This document shows positions 18,601 to 41,639 of a stretch of 64,000 bases of DNA, piece after piece. Source of the stretch: Eleginops maclovinus (taxonomy: Eukaryota; Chordata; Actinopteri; Perciformes; Eleginopidae). A program made the translations under genes and the position numbers. Below the pieces are notes generated by a model. The model was not told where the DNA came from. It did not search any database and saw only the letters and a list, made by a program, of their open reading frames with translations. Where the stretch lies: the NCBI RefSeq assembly GCF_036324505.1, contig NC_086352.1:13352501-13416500 (forward strand), read 5' to 3'. Each line of letters opens with the position of its first letter. Within the stretch, counting starts at the first letter, position 1.

Positions 18601-20020
18601 CAGATTGCGAATACTGTACTGTATCGGACACACAGTGAGTAACTGGTTGGATGAATGAATACTGGACGGGTTGTTCAACATCGTCGTAGAAATTTTTGCA
18701 AGCATACTAACTTCAATGCCTTTGAAAGTATGCTTGGATTTGCAATACTTTCATATTTCATAGCAGATTATTAGTTTGATTGTATCAGAATCAAAAAAGA
18801 GAGTTGCATTTGTGAGTTATAAGGGTTTCAGCATGTTGGTGTTTGTAAACTATTTTAAATACCTGGTTCATTTTGATTTCCTCACAGCTCATAATTCTAA
18901 TATGCCCATAGTATTTATGATTATTTTAAGAAGAGATTAACACCAACATCAGCATTTGATTTCTTGTGGTTACTTAAATAAATAAAAAGGTGAAAGCTAT
19001 TCCCCACATTCATTAGCACCTTTGAATCTGTGTGTTCTCTTAATGATTAACCCAGATTCAATCTTCTCTTCATAATGATCTGTATTGTGATCTATGTTCT
19101 TTTTTATTGACGGTTTTATAGGACTGAATATTAGGATGGCTTGCGATGGCCTCGGCAGGAATGAGATCACCACGTGCCTAGCCTCATACATTGAAATTTG
19201 CCAGATGCTTCCCTTTTAGCCTTTTCACAGTAGCAAGCAATTTTCATAGTATTGTCCTCCCTTCTGCAGGCACTCTAACCATCTAGCAGTAATGTGCAGC
19301 AACAAGGACCTAATGTATCACTGAATTCTCCTTTAAAAGACTGTAATACGTATCGCAAAGCCAGATATACTATTATTGAGAATTGAGATCATTTCCTGTG
19401 GTTGGCAAGTGTGCTACCAATGCACGCTCATTTTCTGTAAAAGTAACCCCATGTATGTTAATGTCAGGAAAAATAATGAATACTATATTAATAATAAGTG
19501 ATACTTTATATCGTTCAAAAAATGACTATTTGTTAATCAATAAGTCCCCCTGTGTAAGCTTGAATTCTTAAACAAAACTTTTCTCCCATGATAAGATAGG
19601 ATGTACTTTCTCAAACTGGGAAATGTTTTATTCTGCTCTTTCATGCCTTTTAAATTAAAACTTCCCTATAAACTCGTCTGACTAGCATTGCCGTGTAGCG
19701 TTCCTGGACAAAAAGTAAGGTTTAGCAATATTGCATGTGATAGGGAAGTAATATGTCTCTGACTTGTTAAATGAGACTTGAATTGTAATTGATGTTTTGA
19801 TACAGCTTTGAGAGATCTGCTGTTGTTAAACGCAACCCCAGTTAATTAATAGTAATTGTAATACAAATGTTAATTTTGGGGGTTGAAGTATTCCTCAAAT
19901 TCCCCTTTAAGCCTGGATAGATAGCCAAGATAGGTAATGCATGAATTTATGAATATCCTTAACTGCTAAACTAAAAAAAGACATCCCTGCCCACATCCTC
20001 CCCTTCACCCCCCATCCTCC
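15640..20020. other. Spacer and probable xkr5 3' UTR
   Basis: This 4.4 kb A+T-rich stretch lies between the ctsb promoter and the xkr5 stop codon. The xkr5 3' UTR must begin at 20020 and run leftwards. Candidate minus-strand AATAAA signals (plus TTTATT) occur at several points, for example near 16888. A palindromic AT block (atatatgtatatacatatat) lies at 16140-16160. No convincing coding frame was found. Confidence 0.45.
19720..19915. repeat. Dispersed repeat copy 1 (ACTTGTTAAATGAGACTTG family)
   Basis: Contains ACTTGTTAAATGAGACTTG followed about 90 bases later by GTAATTGTAATACAAATG and GGGGGTTGAAGTATTCCTCA. The same two blocks, in the same order and orientation, recur at 41640-41905, and the first block recurs at 21262-21345. 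Function and class are unknown. Confidence 0.55.
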
Positions 20021-26640
<6,620 letters not shown>

Positions 26641-26790
26641 GGCGGATGGAGGACCTGGACGGTCAGATCTACGTTGAGAAACACTGAGTTAGTCCGCAGG
26701 CTGGAGGGATGCTCTGGTCCCGGGCGGGAGTCGGTCCAGCTGCTGCAGCTCTGTCTGCTCCCCGTCCCAACGTCACCACCGTCCCGTTAA
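26641..26790. promoter_or_regulatory. G+C-rich presumed xkr5 promoter/5' UTR
   Basis: The 150 bases upstream of the xkr5 ATG are markedly richer in G+C and CpG (for example cccgggcggg, cgtcccaacgtcacc) than the surrounding A+T-rich DNA. This suggests a small CpG-type promoter. No specific start site can be placed. Confidence 0.4.
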
Positions 26791-26799
26791 AGAGATAGC

Positions 26800-28200
26800 A
26801 CTGTATGGGAGACAGAAGCAGACAGGCACCTGAGATATGTTAGGAAACATTTTCAGTTTAACGTGTAGCCTACATAATAGATTAATGAATGACATTGAAT
26901 GTAGGCCTATACATTAGGTTTTACATTTTCAAAAATAAATCCTTATCATTTAAGACATCAATTATTGTTAAGCAACTTGTTAAATGTAATCTGTAACGAT
27001 TTTTTAAATGTGAGAAGTTAAATCTTAATAAGAAATGTTTCGAAGTTTAAATTCAGGTTTAACATTTATTTTAGATATGTAAATTATTTTTTTAATGTAA
27101 ACATATTTTGAACAATTACATATAGCATGTTGCTTTACGTGAATGAGAGACAGTTTGATTGGCTTGGGCCAGTATTATAATATTTTGAGTATTTTAGAGT
27201 TTTAGACTGGCTTATAGTTATGTTGGAAGTTATATTGGAATATTTCACTGGGAAAATGGTTCTCACTAAGGGAATGGTGAAATTGAGCATGCATACTAAA
27301 CAAAGGCTTAGTAAAGTATATCAAAGTTATTTTGAATGTGCATTATTTTATGTTGATGTGATAGAGGACAAGAATATATAGCTACTTTTAGGCAATTATA
27401 CACATTTAAACATATTTAAAAGAAGAGAAAAGGGTAGAATTGGGAACAGAAATGTTGCTGCATGATAGGAATGAGCAGTTTCTCGTTTGGCACCCACCCT
27501 TTGACTTTTAAAGCTGTATAGAGTGTAGGGCTGGTCTGTGTCACAGGGGCCCCTTAAGAATACCAGGGCGAGTCCGACTCCAAAAATTGACCATTCTCAC
27601 AGAAAATACTGTCAACCCAGGTCTTTGTACATTACCTCAGAGACCCGGCCTGCTTTGTGTCCAGCGATGCTTGGTCTTAGAAGTGTTTGTCTAAAAAAGT
27701 ACAGTATAAAGTATGTGCATTATACGTGGTGAGACCTTTAGCATAATTTGTTCCCAGTATGTCAGTAAATACCCCACTCTTGATATGTAAAGCTTTAATG
27801 TGTCATACATTTTTTTGTTGTTGTTAATGTTATATATTTATTTCTGCCAATTGCATTAACAAACAATCATAAAGTTGGAGACATTAGAAGATTGTTGCAA
27901 CAGAGCTTTTGGCAATAATAACGAAATCCAACACAGAAATCTAATCATTTTGTTTGTAAAGGAGCAAGCATGATACTAACTTCAGAATTGGTCTACAATA
28001 ATATGCAATGCCAGCATCACAGCTATTTATTATTAATGCCGTCAACAAGGTCACAAAAGATGAGACATACAGTGTGTACAACAAACCCAAAGGCACTCAA
28101 AAACTGTTAAAGAAATGTGGGCCACAATATTTAAATTCGACGAGGGACTTTACTCAATTATATGTACAGAAAACACCTTTCATTAATTCTTGAAATGACA
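26800..28200. other. Spacer between xkr5 and eva1a
   Basis: A+T-rich, with no repeat family or coding frame I can recognise. It may contain distal xkr5 promoter sequence. A minus-strand AATAAA at 28202-28207 is a plausible end of the eva1a 3' UTR, which would run 29284-28190. Confidence 0.45.
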
Positions 28201-29284
28201 GTTTATTATAATTTCAGTTCATTACCAAATGAGACAAATCAAGAAGCATAGGATGATCGAAAAAGGATGACCTGCTGTTCGAAGTCCATGTGTAAAAACG
28301 CCTGCAGCTGATCAGCCTTAGATGCAACCAACAGTCTGGTCATGTTGTATCTTACATATTTTATCAACAAACAGCCATTAAGTGTCCATCATATTAGTAT
28401 TCTCTTATCTGAGGATTTACAGCAGTAAAAGCACCAGTATGTTTGTGTGTCTTGGCATTGATCTTTCATCCCCCAAAAAAACATAAGCTGAGAAACAGTG
28501 CAACAACATAATATCACTGATATTTCAATAAGGCTGCAACTTACTTTCATTATTAATGCCCATTGTTGTCCAGATTAATTTATTAACTTTGTCTATACAA
28601 GTGCTAAAATGTCCAAAAATGGGGAAAATGTGCATTGCAGTGTTTTAGGGATCTATGGTTATGTCTTTAAATGTGTTGTTATGTCACATACAAACCAAAG
28701 TATGTAAGTAATGTAAGTCTAATTTGATATAAAACAGAGTAGAACAGGAAATCTCCATATTTGAGAAGCTGAAAACAGCATTGATAATTTAAAAGTTGGC
28801 GATTATATTCAATCGTCTAATAGTTGCAGATTTATATTATAAACCACACACATGAACTGAACTCTCATTGTGAACCAGCTCTATCTTTCTTAAAAGCACC
28901 ATTAAAAATGTTCAAAAGTTATAAAATCTGTACAGTCTCCACCAACAGCAGTCACGCATCGCAGTGTGAGCTCTGTAGGTCCGTTGTGTCTTTCCTTGTT
29001 GACATAATTCTTCACAACACTTCAGTGTCACCCTGCATTGGAGGCTGAGGCATCACAGCTCATAGACTGTATGTATTAAGATCACAGCTCATATGTTTTC
29101 CTGTTTACAGAGCGGAGGGGAAGCTCCTGGCTCTACTGTCACCTATAGTTGGATTTGTAAGAGTCTCTTTGGTGGTTTATGTTGAGCCCATCCAGTGTAT
29201 TTCTTATAATTGTTTGCTCTTCATCTATCTGCCTGGCAGCCTGTCTGTATATCCTTGTGACTAATAAGTCTGTTTAATTGTGCG

Positions 29285-31835
<2,551 letters not shown>

Positions 31836-34800
31836 GATTTCAGCCAGTTGAGCTTATTGTTTTGCTCCTGCAGAGATCAGTGGAGCTCATACTTCATGCC
31901 TCCCCTAGAATATAGGCTTGAGCAGAAATGACAGAAGTAAGACATTCTAGCAGGTTAGAAACAAGAGCAAATAGAAAGAAATGTTATGGATAGACAGCTT
32001 GTAGAGTTTCCCCAAAATTGAAAATGAACTTCCTTACCCTGCTAACTCTAATTATGATAAGGTTATTTTGATAGCACCTTAAATAAGAGTTTACAAGGTG
32101 CTTCAGCAGACAGAACAAATCTAAATCAGGATATCCACAATGCAATATAACAACAGAAAGCCAAACAGTAATGCTCCACAGAACAAGATGTAAATGAAGG
32201 TTAAATTAAAAAAGAAGACTATGGACGCTCAAGCATTAAAGGGCAAACAAGATAAAACACCTAAAAAAAAGATAAAGAAGAACAAAAAAGAAAAGAATAA
32301 AAACAATAAATGACAAAGGCAAGTCTGTAATGAGTTTAAGAAGAGATTTAGCCTCATCAGGTCAGTTGTTCTAAAGTTCAACATGATGGCAAAAGCACAG
32401 TGACCTTAGGATTTAAGTCCTGAGAATCTGAGGCTAAAAACAGACATGTACTGCAAGGAGTCAACATTTCCACTGTATAAATATGACCTCACTGTGGGCA
32501 ACTGGTTATTTCTAGAGTCTTAGACAAAGAAATAAAGTAGTCACCTATGACGTCAAAACTGATATTTTTTAAATGAAGATGATAGTTATCCTGTTACTCT
32601 TTCAAGGTTTTACAGCCCTTAGATTTGGGACTCACAGTCAATGTTATTCATGTGAAATAATCAGAACTCATTTAAAATTATTCAGACTCTGTGTTGAAAT
32701 ATTAAAGTGTGTTTTCAGAAATACTCTCTTGTAAAAAAAGTAACACCACTTATTTGGATTTACCCAGAACTAAAGCGTGTCTTCGAGGTGATGAGAGAAT
32801 TTGTAATATAATTACAGTACTAAGAAAAGTTGGACACCTAACACCTTAATCTTTACATCGTTTTTCACTTTCGCTGTCGTTACAAACATGCCTGAGCTGT
32901 TCGCCTGCAGGGTTTAGCAAGGGACTTTTCCCTGTCAGTTACATGCCAATATTTATCACACATTCATGCAATTATGTATTAGACATGTTTTGATGGTTTT
33001 GCATTGTCAGTTGTCAAATACAATGATAAACACAACAAACAGTACTGTATACATTGGCAAATTACATCATTTTAATAATATCAACTTGAGGAGGATGTCT
33101 CCACATAGAGGGAAATGAAGATGGAGGGGAGAAAACAAGATTAAAAAATAAGCTGCCTGGAAAGGAAAGCTTTGTGCAAATATTTTATTTATTAGGTATA
33201 CAAAACATGCACTAAACCCCCTCTAGAATGTTTGCACACACAATATGCCTTTGAGAAAAACTAAAGTAGTATAATTCTTGGACAATTTACAAGAGATATT
33301 GTAGCCTCAAACCCAATCATTGACATTATCTTCCTGAGCATGGATGGATTTCTGAAAGTGTCTACACAGGAACCAGGTGCTATGAGGGCCCCCTCTGGCA
33401 TCCATGTACAAAATGACCCTATAAAAAAATGGGCTGGGCATATTATTCATGCATGACACAAACAATAAACTAAATATGATTATTCAACCTCACAAGCACG
33501 AGGTAGCAAGTTTGCCAACACTGTAGCCTCAGTGTAGAAACTGCCTGCCATGACCTCCTGGCTGTTTAGTGTGGAAGTTGTATTTTGTCCCTGTGACATT
33601 AAACTTCACACAAATGTTAACTACTTTACTGAAATAGTTTTTAGTAGAAAGTCGTGTTATGGTAAAGTAGCAGGTCATTGTCTCTGACATGAACCACTAG
33701 GTGGCAACAAACTGCCATCAGCCAAACCAACTTTCTGTAGGTTTTAAATAGAAATCAAGATGTAGCTGACCTTGCTAGTGGACACACACACACTTTTACC
33801 TCACAGGAGATATAAGATACAAGGTACAAGGACTAGGGATAGTGATCTCATACAACCCAATTTTAAACAATGCAAGCTATTCCTTTAAGTCATTGACCTG
33901 AAAATGAGACATGGAAGTGATGCAGACATGTTCTGTTGGCCTGGACGTGTTTACTGTATGTACTTTTCTCAGAGACAAGAACAGTATCAACCAATACAAC
34001 ATACCATTTATTGCCAACACTTATTTGCAACACCCAGGTTAAATGTAGAGTAGAGATGCAGACAAATATTTGTATACCGTATTGTGTCTAGACATGTAGC
34101 CCCACACCAAGAGGGGAAGTCCCCTATACAAACCTTCAGTGTGTGAGGCTGTGCGTTATTGATGGCTCTGATAATAAATATAAAGTATATTTAACTTTAC
34201 AGCTCCAGACTGGGGAGGTGTGTATAAAGAGTAACAGAGCTAAAGTCCTGGAGATGATCCAGGGATGTCCTCCATCTGAAAGGAGAGGAGGATTTGGAGG
34301 GAAACAAGATGAAAGCAAAGAGAGGAGACTCCACTGTGTCTGCTTTTCTTTCTAACCTGATCTGCTCTGATTAGGGCTCCAAAGTATCTATCTTTCGAAT
34401 CATGTTTTAGATTGTGCTTTTTTCTTCACTTTACAAGAGCTTTAATATCTCACAATACATCATTAATCCTCTAAAATCATTGTTCTATTCAAGACCTCTT
34501 GAACTGAGATCAAGCTCGAACTAAGACCAACCAAAGTGAGTTCCCTGACACTTATTATAAAGCGTGGAACATTCAGCCATAGGCTAGCTTCAAATGTATC
34601 TGAACGATTCATTCTCCAATTAAAAACACCCATATAAAGTAAATGAAGATTCCTCTTCATTCAACTCTTTGCTATTGCTATCTAAACTCTTTGCAGTCCT
34701 GTTTAATATTGTAAGATAAGCGTGTTTGTTTTATCACCACTTATTGGGTTCTCTCAAATCTTGCAAACATTTACACTTCCTTTCAAGCTTTTTCTAAAGG

Positions 34801-36240
34801 AGAATTAATTCTTCCATCCTAAATTACTTTTATTGTCTTTATCAGCAAAAGTGTTACACATCAGCTAAGCAATGTGAGCGACATTTTATATCAGTGAACT
34901 GTACTTGAAGCGTGTCTCTATAATTACTCTATAATTTGTGAAGCCCTCGGCTGACATTCTTCACTAACATTTCATGATGTTCTCATCCAAAACTTTTCTT
35001 TTCTCATCTTTCCAAAGGAAATGAATCTCTGTGAGCGTTAATCGTGTTATGAAAGTGCAAACAGTGAGGCAGGGTTAAAAGGACACTCATATTGGTTTTC
35101 TGTTTTTGTCGAGCATTTTTAATTTCATGAAAGTGTTTTGATTTCCCTAGCTGACAGCTGTAAAGCACTCATCTCATAACATGTTATTGTGTCCTCAATG
35201 GGTGTTTATCAGACTTATTTCTCCATTAAAGACGGTATCAATGATTGCAAACAGGTCTAATCTCTTTATGAAGAAAGATCAGACTTCCTAGATTATTGGG
35301 TTGAAAAATAAATGTTTTAACCCCGAAAACACTATCTTTAAATAATGAATAGTGAAGTCTAAAAGTTTGAATTGAGCAAAAGTAAAAAGGAACCAAAACC
35401 TAGTACTCTCATGTTGTGAGGCTGTAAAAACAGATACAATATGGATGATGCTCTCAGAGAAAATCTAAATGCACCATGTTTGTTTTTACTCTTGATATGT
35501 TAGTAGAAACAGAGATGTTAATAAAGTACAAATCTGCATTGTGTTAGTGAAATCATGTGCACTTTTAAATGCATTGATGTCTAATCTTCATTAGCATAAC
35601 AATATTGGCCCTGTAATTATGTTGAACATCAGTGCATAAACACAGTAAGAGCAACAGAAAACAACATGACCACTGATTGCATGACATTGCAGTGCAACTT
35701 AACACAACCCAACAACACATACCTCCGAGCAATTCTAAACCCACTGACTGTCAGGGTCATTTTGGGATGTTGCGTGTAAATGCTGCAGGACGTGACTGTC
35801 CCCCGCTCTTTCCTGTTCCTGCACTTACTCTCTCTTTCTGTCTTCTTGATTTGTCAATTGAGGTTAGTTTGTTGCTGCACAAAGCATGCAGCTTTCAAAC
35901 CAGAGACTTCTAAATCTAAACAACAAGTGCGCGCAGACAACACAAAGACAATCTCAACAGGTAAGTGTAGTGAAAACTCGTGCCATAATTTACTATCATT
36001 CAGCTGAACAGTTATGTAATGACTTCAGTATGAGACCTGGCCTCCAGCCAGCTCATTACAGCCTCTACGAACCAAAAGTCTACAGTAGATCCCAGGGGCT
36101 TTTTACACTGATGATATGACTACTGTTTATGCATGAGAGGATTTATCATTCATTGTACTGTATTAATCCATGCATGCGACTGTCAAACCAAAACATTTTT
36201 CCAAAAGAATTCCTTTATTGTTGAGCAGTTTAGGAAGTGA
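31836..36240. other. Spacer upstream of eva1a
   Basis: The first few hundred bases should hold the eva1a 5' UTR and promoter. The remainder is A+T-rich, without coding frames longer than chance expectation and without a repeat I can name. Enhancers are possible but not visible to me. Confidence 0.45.
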
Positions 36241-36264
36241 GATAAGAAGAAGTGGGTTCATTTT

Positions 36265-36960
36265 TGTGTCTGTTTGATAAATATGAAGCTAGTACACCAG
36301 CAGGTAATTGGCTTAGTTTAGCACCAAGACAATAAACAGCTAGATGATCTCCGTCTGAAACCCTAATGGCATGATAGTATTATCTGGAGATCTCTAGGAT
36401 TTGTAATAATTGTCACATCATCTTTGATATTAAACTGTGCAAGAACCGCACGTAACAAAAACTACAATTTGACAATTCACGAGGGTTAGCACACATGCTA
36501 AACTGTTTCTTGGCTAGGAGCCGTTTTATCATTGAAGACTCTGCAACTGGTCATGGTCAAGAAATAGTCCCGGAACTCCCTGAAATACACTGACTTGTTT
36601 TATTGTTTTTCTTTAAGATAATTTTTTGGGCTTTATTACATTCTATTAGTATAGCTAAAGAAGACAGAGCGGATGACATGGAACAGATTTGGGCACGTGC
36701 AGCTGGTACTCACTAATGGGGACTGACTTGTTTTTGTACAAATCTGACAACATTTATTCAACTAGCCATTTATTAAAAGAATATCTAAAATGTAATAATA
36801 AATTAAGTCTGCATTCGTTTTGATTAGGTGTTCAAAAGAAACTGAGTATACATAATGTTGTTTAGTGAGCTTTAGAGTAGCTAGCAGGTGGATTTTGGAC
36901 AGACTGGCTAGCGGTTTCCAACCTTAATGCTAAGCTAGCCATCTGCTACTTGCATGAATG
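36265..36960. repeat. Inverted pair of a fish dispersed repeat end
   Basis: At 36280-36345 the plus strand reads ATGAAGCTAGTACACCAGCA then GCTTAGTTTAGCACCAAGAC and AACAGCTAG. At 36880-36955 the opposite orientation appears, with GGACAGACTGGCTAGCGGTT and AATGCTAAGCTAGCC. They resemble the two ends of one degraded element roughly 690 bp long, or two fragments in opposite orientation. Confidence 0.4.
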
Positions 36961-37505
36961 CAAATGAGGACATCTTCCAAAATGTGAAATTACATTGTCT
37001 TTGCTTCACAAGGCAATGGCAGAAATTCAGACGGTTAAAAAAAGTTTAACCACAGAAGAATAACAATACTTGGACAAGCATGCTTTCTTCATGCATTTTG
37101 TATCATCCAATGTGTTAGTTTCTGCTCTATGATTAAAGGCTAGATTGAACATGCCATCAGGAGGAGCAAGACACATTTCCTTCTTCCTCTACTTGTATTT
37201 ATTCCCCTCACTTTTGTGTCAGCGCAGTCTGGCCACATTCTTATGTGGCACAATGGCTCTTTGTTTTTATACTCCATGTGATTAAGAGGACTGTATGGTA
37301 TGCCTGCTTCATTCATAATCATGCTATACACACATACCCGCAGGAGATACTCTCTCTCACACATTGTTCACATGCACTTATCACACTTTGAGCGTATTTC
37401 TCCCTGCGTGTGTGTTTGTGTAATTCTAATGCAATGTGACACTGTCCTTTCCCTCCGCTGCTGCACCCTTACTATCTAACATGACCTGCAGTGAGAGCAC
37501 AGAGG

Positions 37506-37524
37506 GAGAGAGAGAGAGAGAGAG
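37506..37524. repeat. Short (GA)n tract
   Basis: Nine to ten GA units on the plus strand, embedded in a longer purine-rich block. No gene association. Confidence 0.85.
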
Positions 37525-37788
37525 ACCGTGTGTACACAGAAATAGAACATAAAAGACAGAGTGAGAGAGAAATAGAGCAGGAAAGTGTAAAGATATTCAA
37601 CAGGGAGAAAGAGTAATAATGTATGGAGGAGAATAAAGTAATTCCCAACAACATACGACCCTTCACATCATTAACACCATTGACAAAAACAATTATCATC
37701 AGCAGCATTGACCTCAACAACTCACGCACGTGCAAACACACCATTTATACTTACATTTCATTAATGCCAGTATCCCATCTGGAGTGTG

Positions 37789-37969
37789 TTTACTCCTCTC
37801 CCCTCCTCTCCTCTCCTCCCCTCTTGTCTCCTCTTCTTCCTCCTCCTCTCCTTCCTCCCTCTGCTCTGGTCCTCTCCTCACTCTGCTCTGAACTCCTCTG
37901 CTCTCTACTCTCTCCTCCCCTTTCCTCCCCTCTCCTATTATCTCTTCTCTGCTCTTTGCCTTTCCCTCA
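37789..37969. repeat. 180-bp polypyrimidine tract
   Basis: Nearly pure C+T on the plus strand (units such as CTCCTCTCC and CTCTGCTC), with few purine interruptions. Homopurine-homopyrimidine DNA of this length can adopt triplex structures. It has no splice site nearby and explains the spurious long reading frames here. Confidence 0.85.
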
Positions 37970-39159
37970 AAAAAGAAAAAAAACACTAGGCTTATAATTA
38001 AATGAATAAATCTTCTGCGTCCTCCCACAGTTGTCAAATGTTCACACATATGCAAGCCCTGCTCTCCTCTTCACTTTCTTACGTTAATGCAAATTGAAAC
38101 ATTTTCATATGTTCTTCCTTTCAGTTCCTCTTTCTTTGATGCAGAGGCAGCAGGAGGGATGTGGTCCCACTGTTTTGCAGAGTGGAGTTTTCTGATGTTC
38201 CATTTGAGTTTTTCCAGTTTATTTTCAACACACAGAGAAACAGGGGTCAGGTCCCCAGGGCAGAAATGTGACATGAAAGACCCCGACAAGTCGGCCAAAT
38301 CCCTGCCTTCTCTCCCTGCCAAACGTCTGCATCCCTCTCTCTCTCCCTATATCTCACACTCATGCATAGTTGGAAAATGCAGAATCCCTGCCACTTTCTC
38401 TTTCTTTCATGCAGAACCCTCAGTAGCAGGAGGACAGATAGGGAAAAAGGGACCACTTGCGTATATATTTGAATGAAGCTACATCTGCCAAATATATACA
38501 CTTACCACACACACAACGGTGCTTAACATGAGCTACAATATAGTTATATTAAAAAAGTGTATTTATTTAACACTCAACACTCAAATAATTTAATATGACC
38601 CAACCAAAGATGCAGGAATATACTTAACAATTTAGAAACCACAGAAAAAATGTCTGAAAAGCCTCAAATGTGCATTGTTCATAACCTTTTGTTTGTATTA
38701 TGAATGTTTCTGAATTGACTTCCTTACTACATGTTCACACAGACGCATGCTTCTGTTGTTGTTGCTACTTTGCGTGTGTGTGCATGGGAATTATGTTTCA
38801 GTGCTAAATCAACACTTTCCTAAAAATGAGTTGATATCAAATACTGTTTATGAATTTTTTATCAGCCGACCTGTCATGTTGGCAGGCTATTTTCGTGCTG
38901 ATGTTACGTAAAAGTAAAAGCCTGAGAAAGCTCCAGCAGGTCGAGGGCTGACACTCAAACTTTGCTTTTAGGTCAAACATGAACTGCTGCCTTTAGACAG
39001 GTCCGCTTTGAGTACAATGAAAGCAACAGGGTGATCTTCTTTTCACTGAATCAACAAATTAAGCGACATTTTCACCTTTAGCCCACTTGTGTTACTGTAT
39101 CACAAAATAAAACAGTAATTAATAAGAAATAGTTAAAGGTCATCTGCCAATAGTCTTAG

Positions 39160-39612
39160 AATCCACCCCAATTCACACCCCAGGTTGTGTATTGTTAACG
39201 TTGGTGAAAATTCCAAGCTGGATGGAACTCTGCAGTTATTGATTCAGCAGAGCTTTGGCGACTTTTACGCACTATGCGCCTCAGTGACCCCGCTCTGTAA
39301 CTTTGTGGCTGAGTTGCTGTGGTTCCTAAATGTTTCCAATTTGTAATAATATTGCATACAGTTGATCTTGGAATATCTAGGAGAGAAGACATTTCACGAA
39401 CTCACTTGTTGCCAAGGTGGCATCCTATTACTGTACCACGTTCGAGTTCAGTGAGCTCTTTAGAATGACCCATTCTTTCACACATATTTGTAAAGGCAGA
39501 CTGTATGGCTAGGTTCTTGATTTTATACACCTGTGGCAATGGGACTGGATGAAACACCTGAATTCAATGATTAAGAGGGGTGACTCAATACTTTTGTCTA
39601 TATAGTGTATCT
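39160..39612 (-). mobile_element. Degenerate Tc1-like transposon fragment
   Basis: The minus strand encodes the N-terminal DNA-binding part of a Tc1-type transposase: a start at 39473 (GHSKELTELERGTVIG), an in-frame TGA at 39402-39404, then MSSLLDIPRSTVCNII and RQSSAESITAEF. The outer end carries ACTTTTGTCTATATAGTGT, typical of fish Tc1 elements. The catalytic DDE part is absent and the 3' end cannot be found, so it is a dead, truncated copy. Confidence 0.8.
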
Positions 39613-41635
39613 TTATGTAAAAGTCAGGACGCATACATTTAAAAAAAATGTATAACTAAAAATATCCTTTTGGGCAAAATATGATTAGAACACCAAATCA
39701 TTCCTTATTGACACTACCAATGAATTGTGATCACGATTGTCACTAAAATAAACACAGATCCAAACCTTGCTCTGCATGCAGAATGAAAAACAACACAACA
39801 CTAGCAAGGGATAGAGTAGTGAGTTTCAGACGTAGGGCGGGAACACTGGACTAAATAACAGTGCAGCCTTTGCTCTGCCGGTATGGTCATTTCATTATTA
39901 ATGACCCAAGTGGTAAACCAGTGTGGGCCGCCTCAGTTCAAATCCATCAGAAAAATAAAGCGCCGTCAGCTTTACCTAAACTCAGTGGTGAAATGAATGA
40001 ATTTACTCAAGCAGAAGCCTTACGGTATGATGCTATTCATGTTTCATACTTTTATTTTTGTCAGCACCTCACGTGAAAAGAAAAAAGTGTACATCTCCCA
40101 ATTTTTTGGGACATAAAAACCTGAAAACTTAAGCTTGACTTTAAACCTTGGTTGGTCAATTTTGAAATGTTACAACCGGGGATAAAAACAACCTAGTATT
40201 GCAAATCCCTTTTCAATTGCAGTAGCTAGCCGCACTAGCCTCAGAAGTTGATTTAGTCTTGCAAAAGGTCCCTATGGTAACACATGATAGCCCATCTCTT
40301 CAGGCCTTTCTCTAAAGCCACTTCCCCTAATTATGATAGTGAACGTAAAACAACAAACATGGCAGTTGTGAATACTAACAGCTGTTAGGCTAGCAGCTTG
40401 TGGAAGACTCTAGTCACCTTCAGTGAGTCCTTAGACAGAGTGTGTGCAGCTCGGCTGTCCTATTATATCATTCAGCCCAAACTAATTGGCGAACACAAAC
40501 ACTCTCCAAATCAATAATAAAGTTGTTCTGTATCTTCTTAAGTGTCATTAGTTTCGTTGAAGGTTCATGAAAGGTTTTCTCTTCTTAATATTTTATTCAA
40601 GTATTTCTTAATAAAGGTACGGTATGTGCGACAGAAATAGTAAAAGGGGTGACAGCCAGGTAAAGTGTGAGATAAAATATAAAAGAAAAGTGCAGTAAAG
40701 CAGAAGAAGAGTAGTTTGAAGGCAGAAGGAAAGAAAAACAGAGACAGAAGGGAAAACACACGGAGAGACGGAGAGGGAGAGAGAGAGACGTTCATGTGCA
40801 GGGAGGATGAGTCTGAGAGGCCCTCAGTTCCACTTGACTCAGTCATGGGAATGATTTGATTTTCACCACATGAACAGCTGTCTTATGTAACACACACACG
40901 CACACACATGCACTATCACACACACAGAACAAGAAATAATGAGGGGTCGTGTTCTGGCCAAAAACATAGACTGAGCAAAGGTGGCCTGTAGCAACAGAGA
41001 ACTCACAGAAAGGGTCATCTGTTCATATTGTCAAATAAATAAATAGAAAAGTAAAATGCCCCAAGGTTTTTTCATTTAGCGCGTGAACAATTAATATTTA
41101 AGAGATGAAAATATAAATAAACAGTGGTAGTAGTGTTTGATTCTACATGAAGGTGCAGTTCTATGTTTACAATTTGGTTAGTATTGGACTTATCAGCCCT
41201 TTAAATGTCTTTCCTTTTCAACACAATGGAAGACGATATTTGGGAAGAAGATTTCATGACCTCAAGATCCTCCACAGACCAATTCCAGTTGGGAGACACT
41301 TCATGTGGGAATGATTGTCTTTATACCAAACTACACCTATATCACCTTTCAAAAAAACGTGCCTCATATGTGAAAGGTTCGTGGCTGTGCGAGATGCTAA
41401 CAACAATGGCGTCCTCCATGACCATGCAGCAATGTTAGCTAGCTCAGCACAGCCTCTCTTCAATGACTAGATGCTCACTGTCATTTTTGCAGAGACCTGC
41501 TAAAAAATAATGCTGCCATTAATAGATTGCATAATTTAAAATGCTAAGTATTCAAGCTTTTGCATTTTAGGAACACATGGATTTGTGGTAGGTGCGCCAC
41601 TCTCCTGTGTGAGTACTGTTTACAATTACGTGTTA
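39613..41635. other. Spacer without a supported gene
   Basis: Mixed intergenic DNA with short CA-rich (about 40890-40925) and GA-rich (about 40740-40795) patches. Short frames at 39861-40076 and 41205-41438 have no recognisable domain and no neighbouring exons that extend them. Confidence 0.45.
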
Positions 41636-41639
41636 AATA

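Noticed and set aside
37623..37997. Leu/Ser/Pro-rich frames around 37.7-38.0 kb
   Set aside because: Produced by the polypyrimidine tract at 37789-37969; no codon structure beyond composition.
39861..40076. Small plus-strand frame (IINDPSGKPVWAASVQIHQK)
   Set aside because: No recognised domain, no flanking exons with matching phase, and length near chance for this composition. It could be an unannotated repeat fragment.
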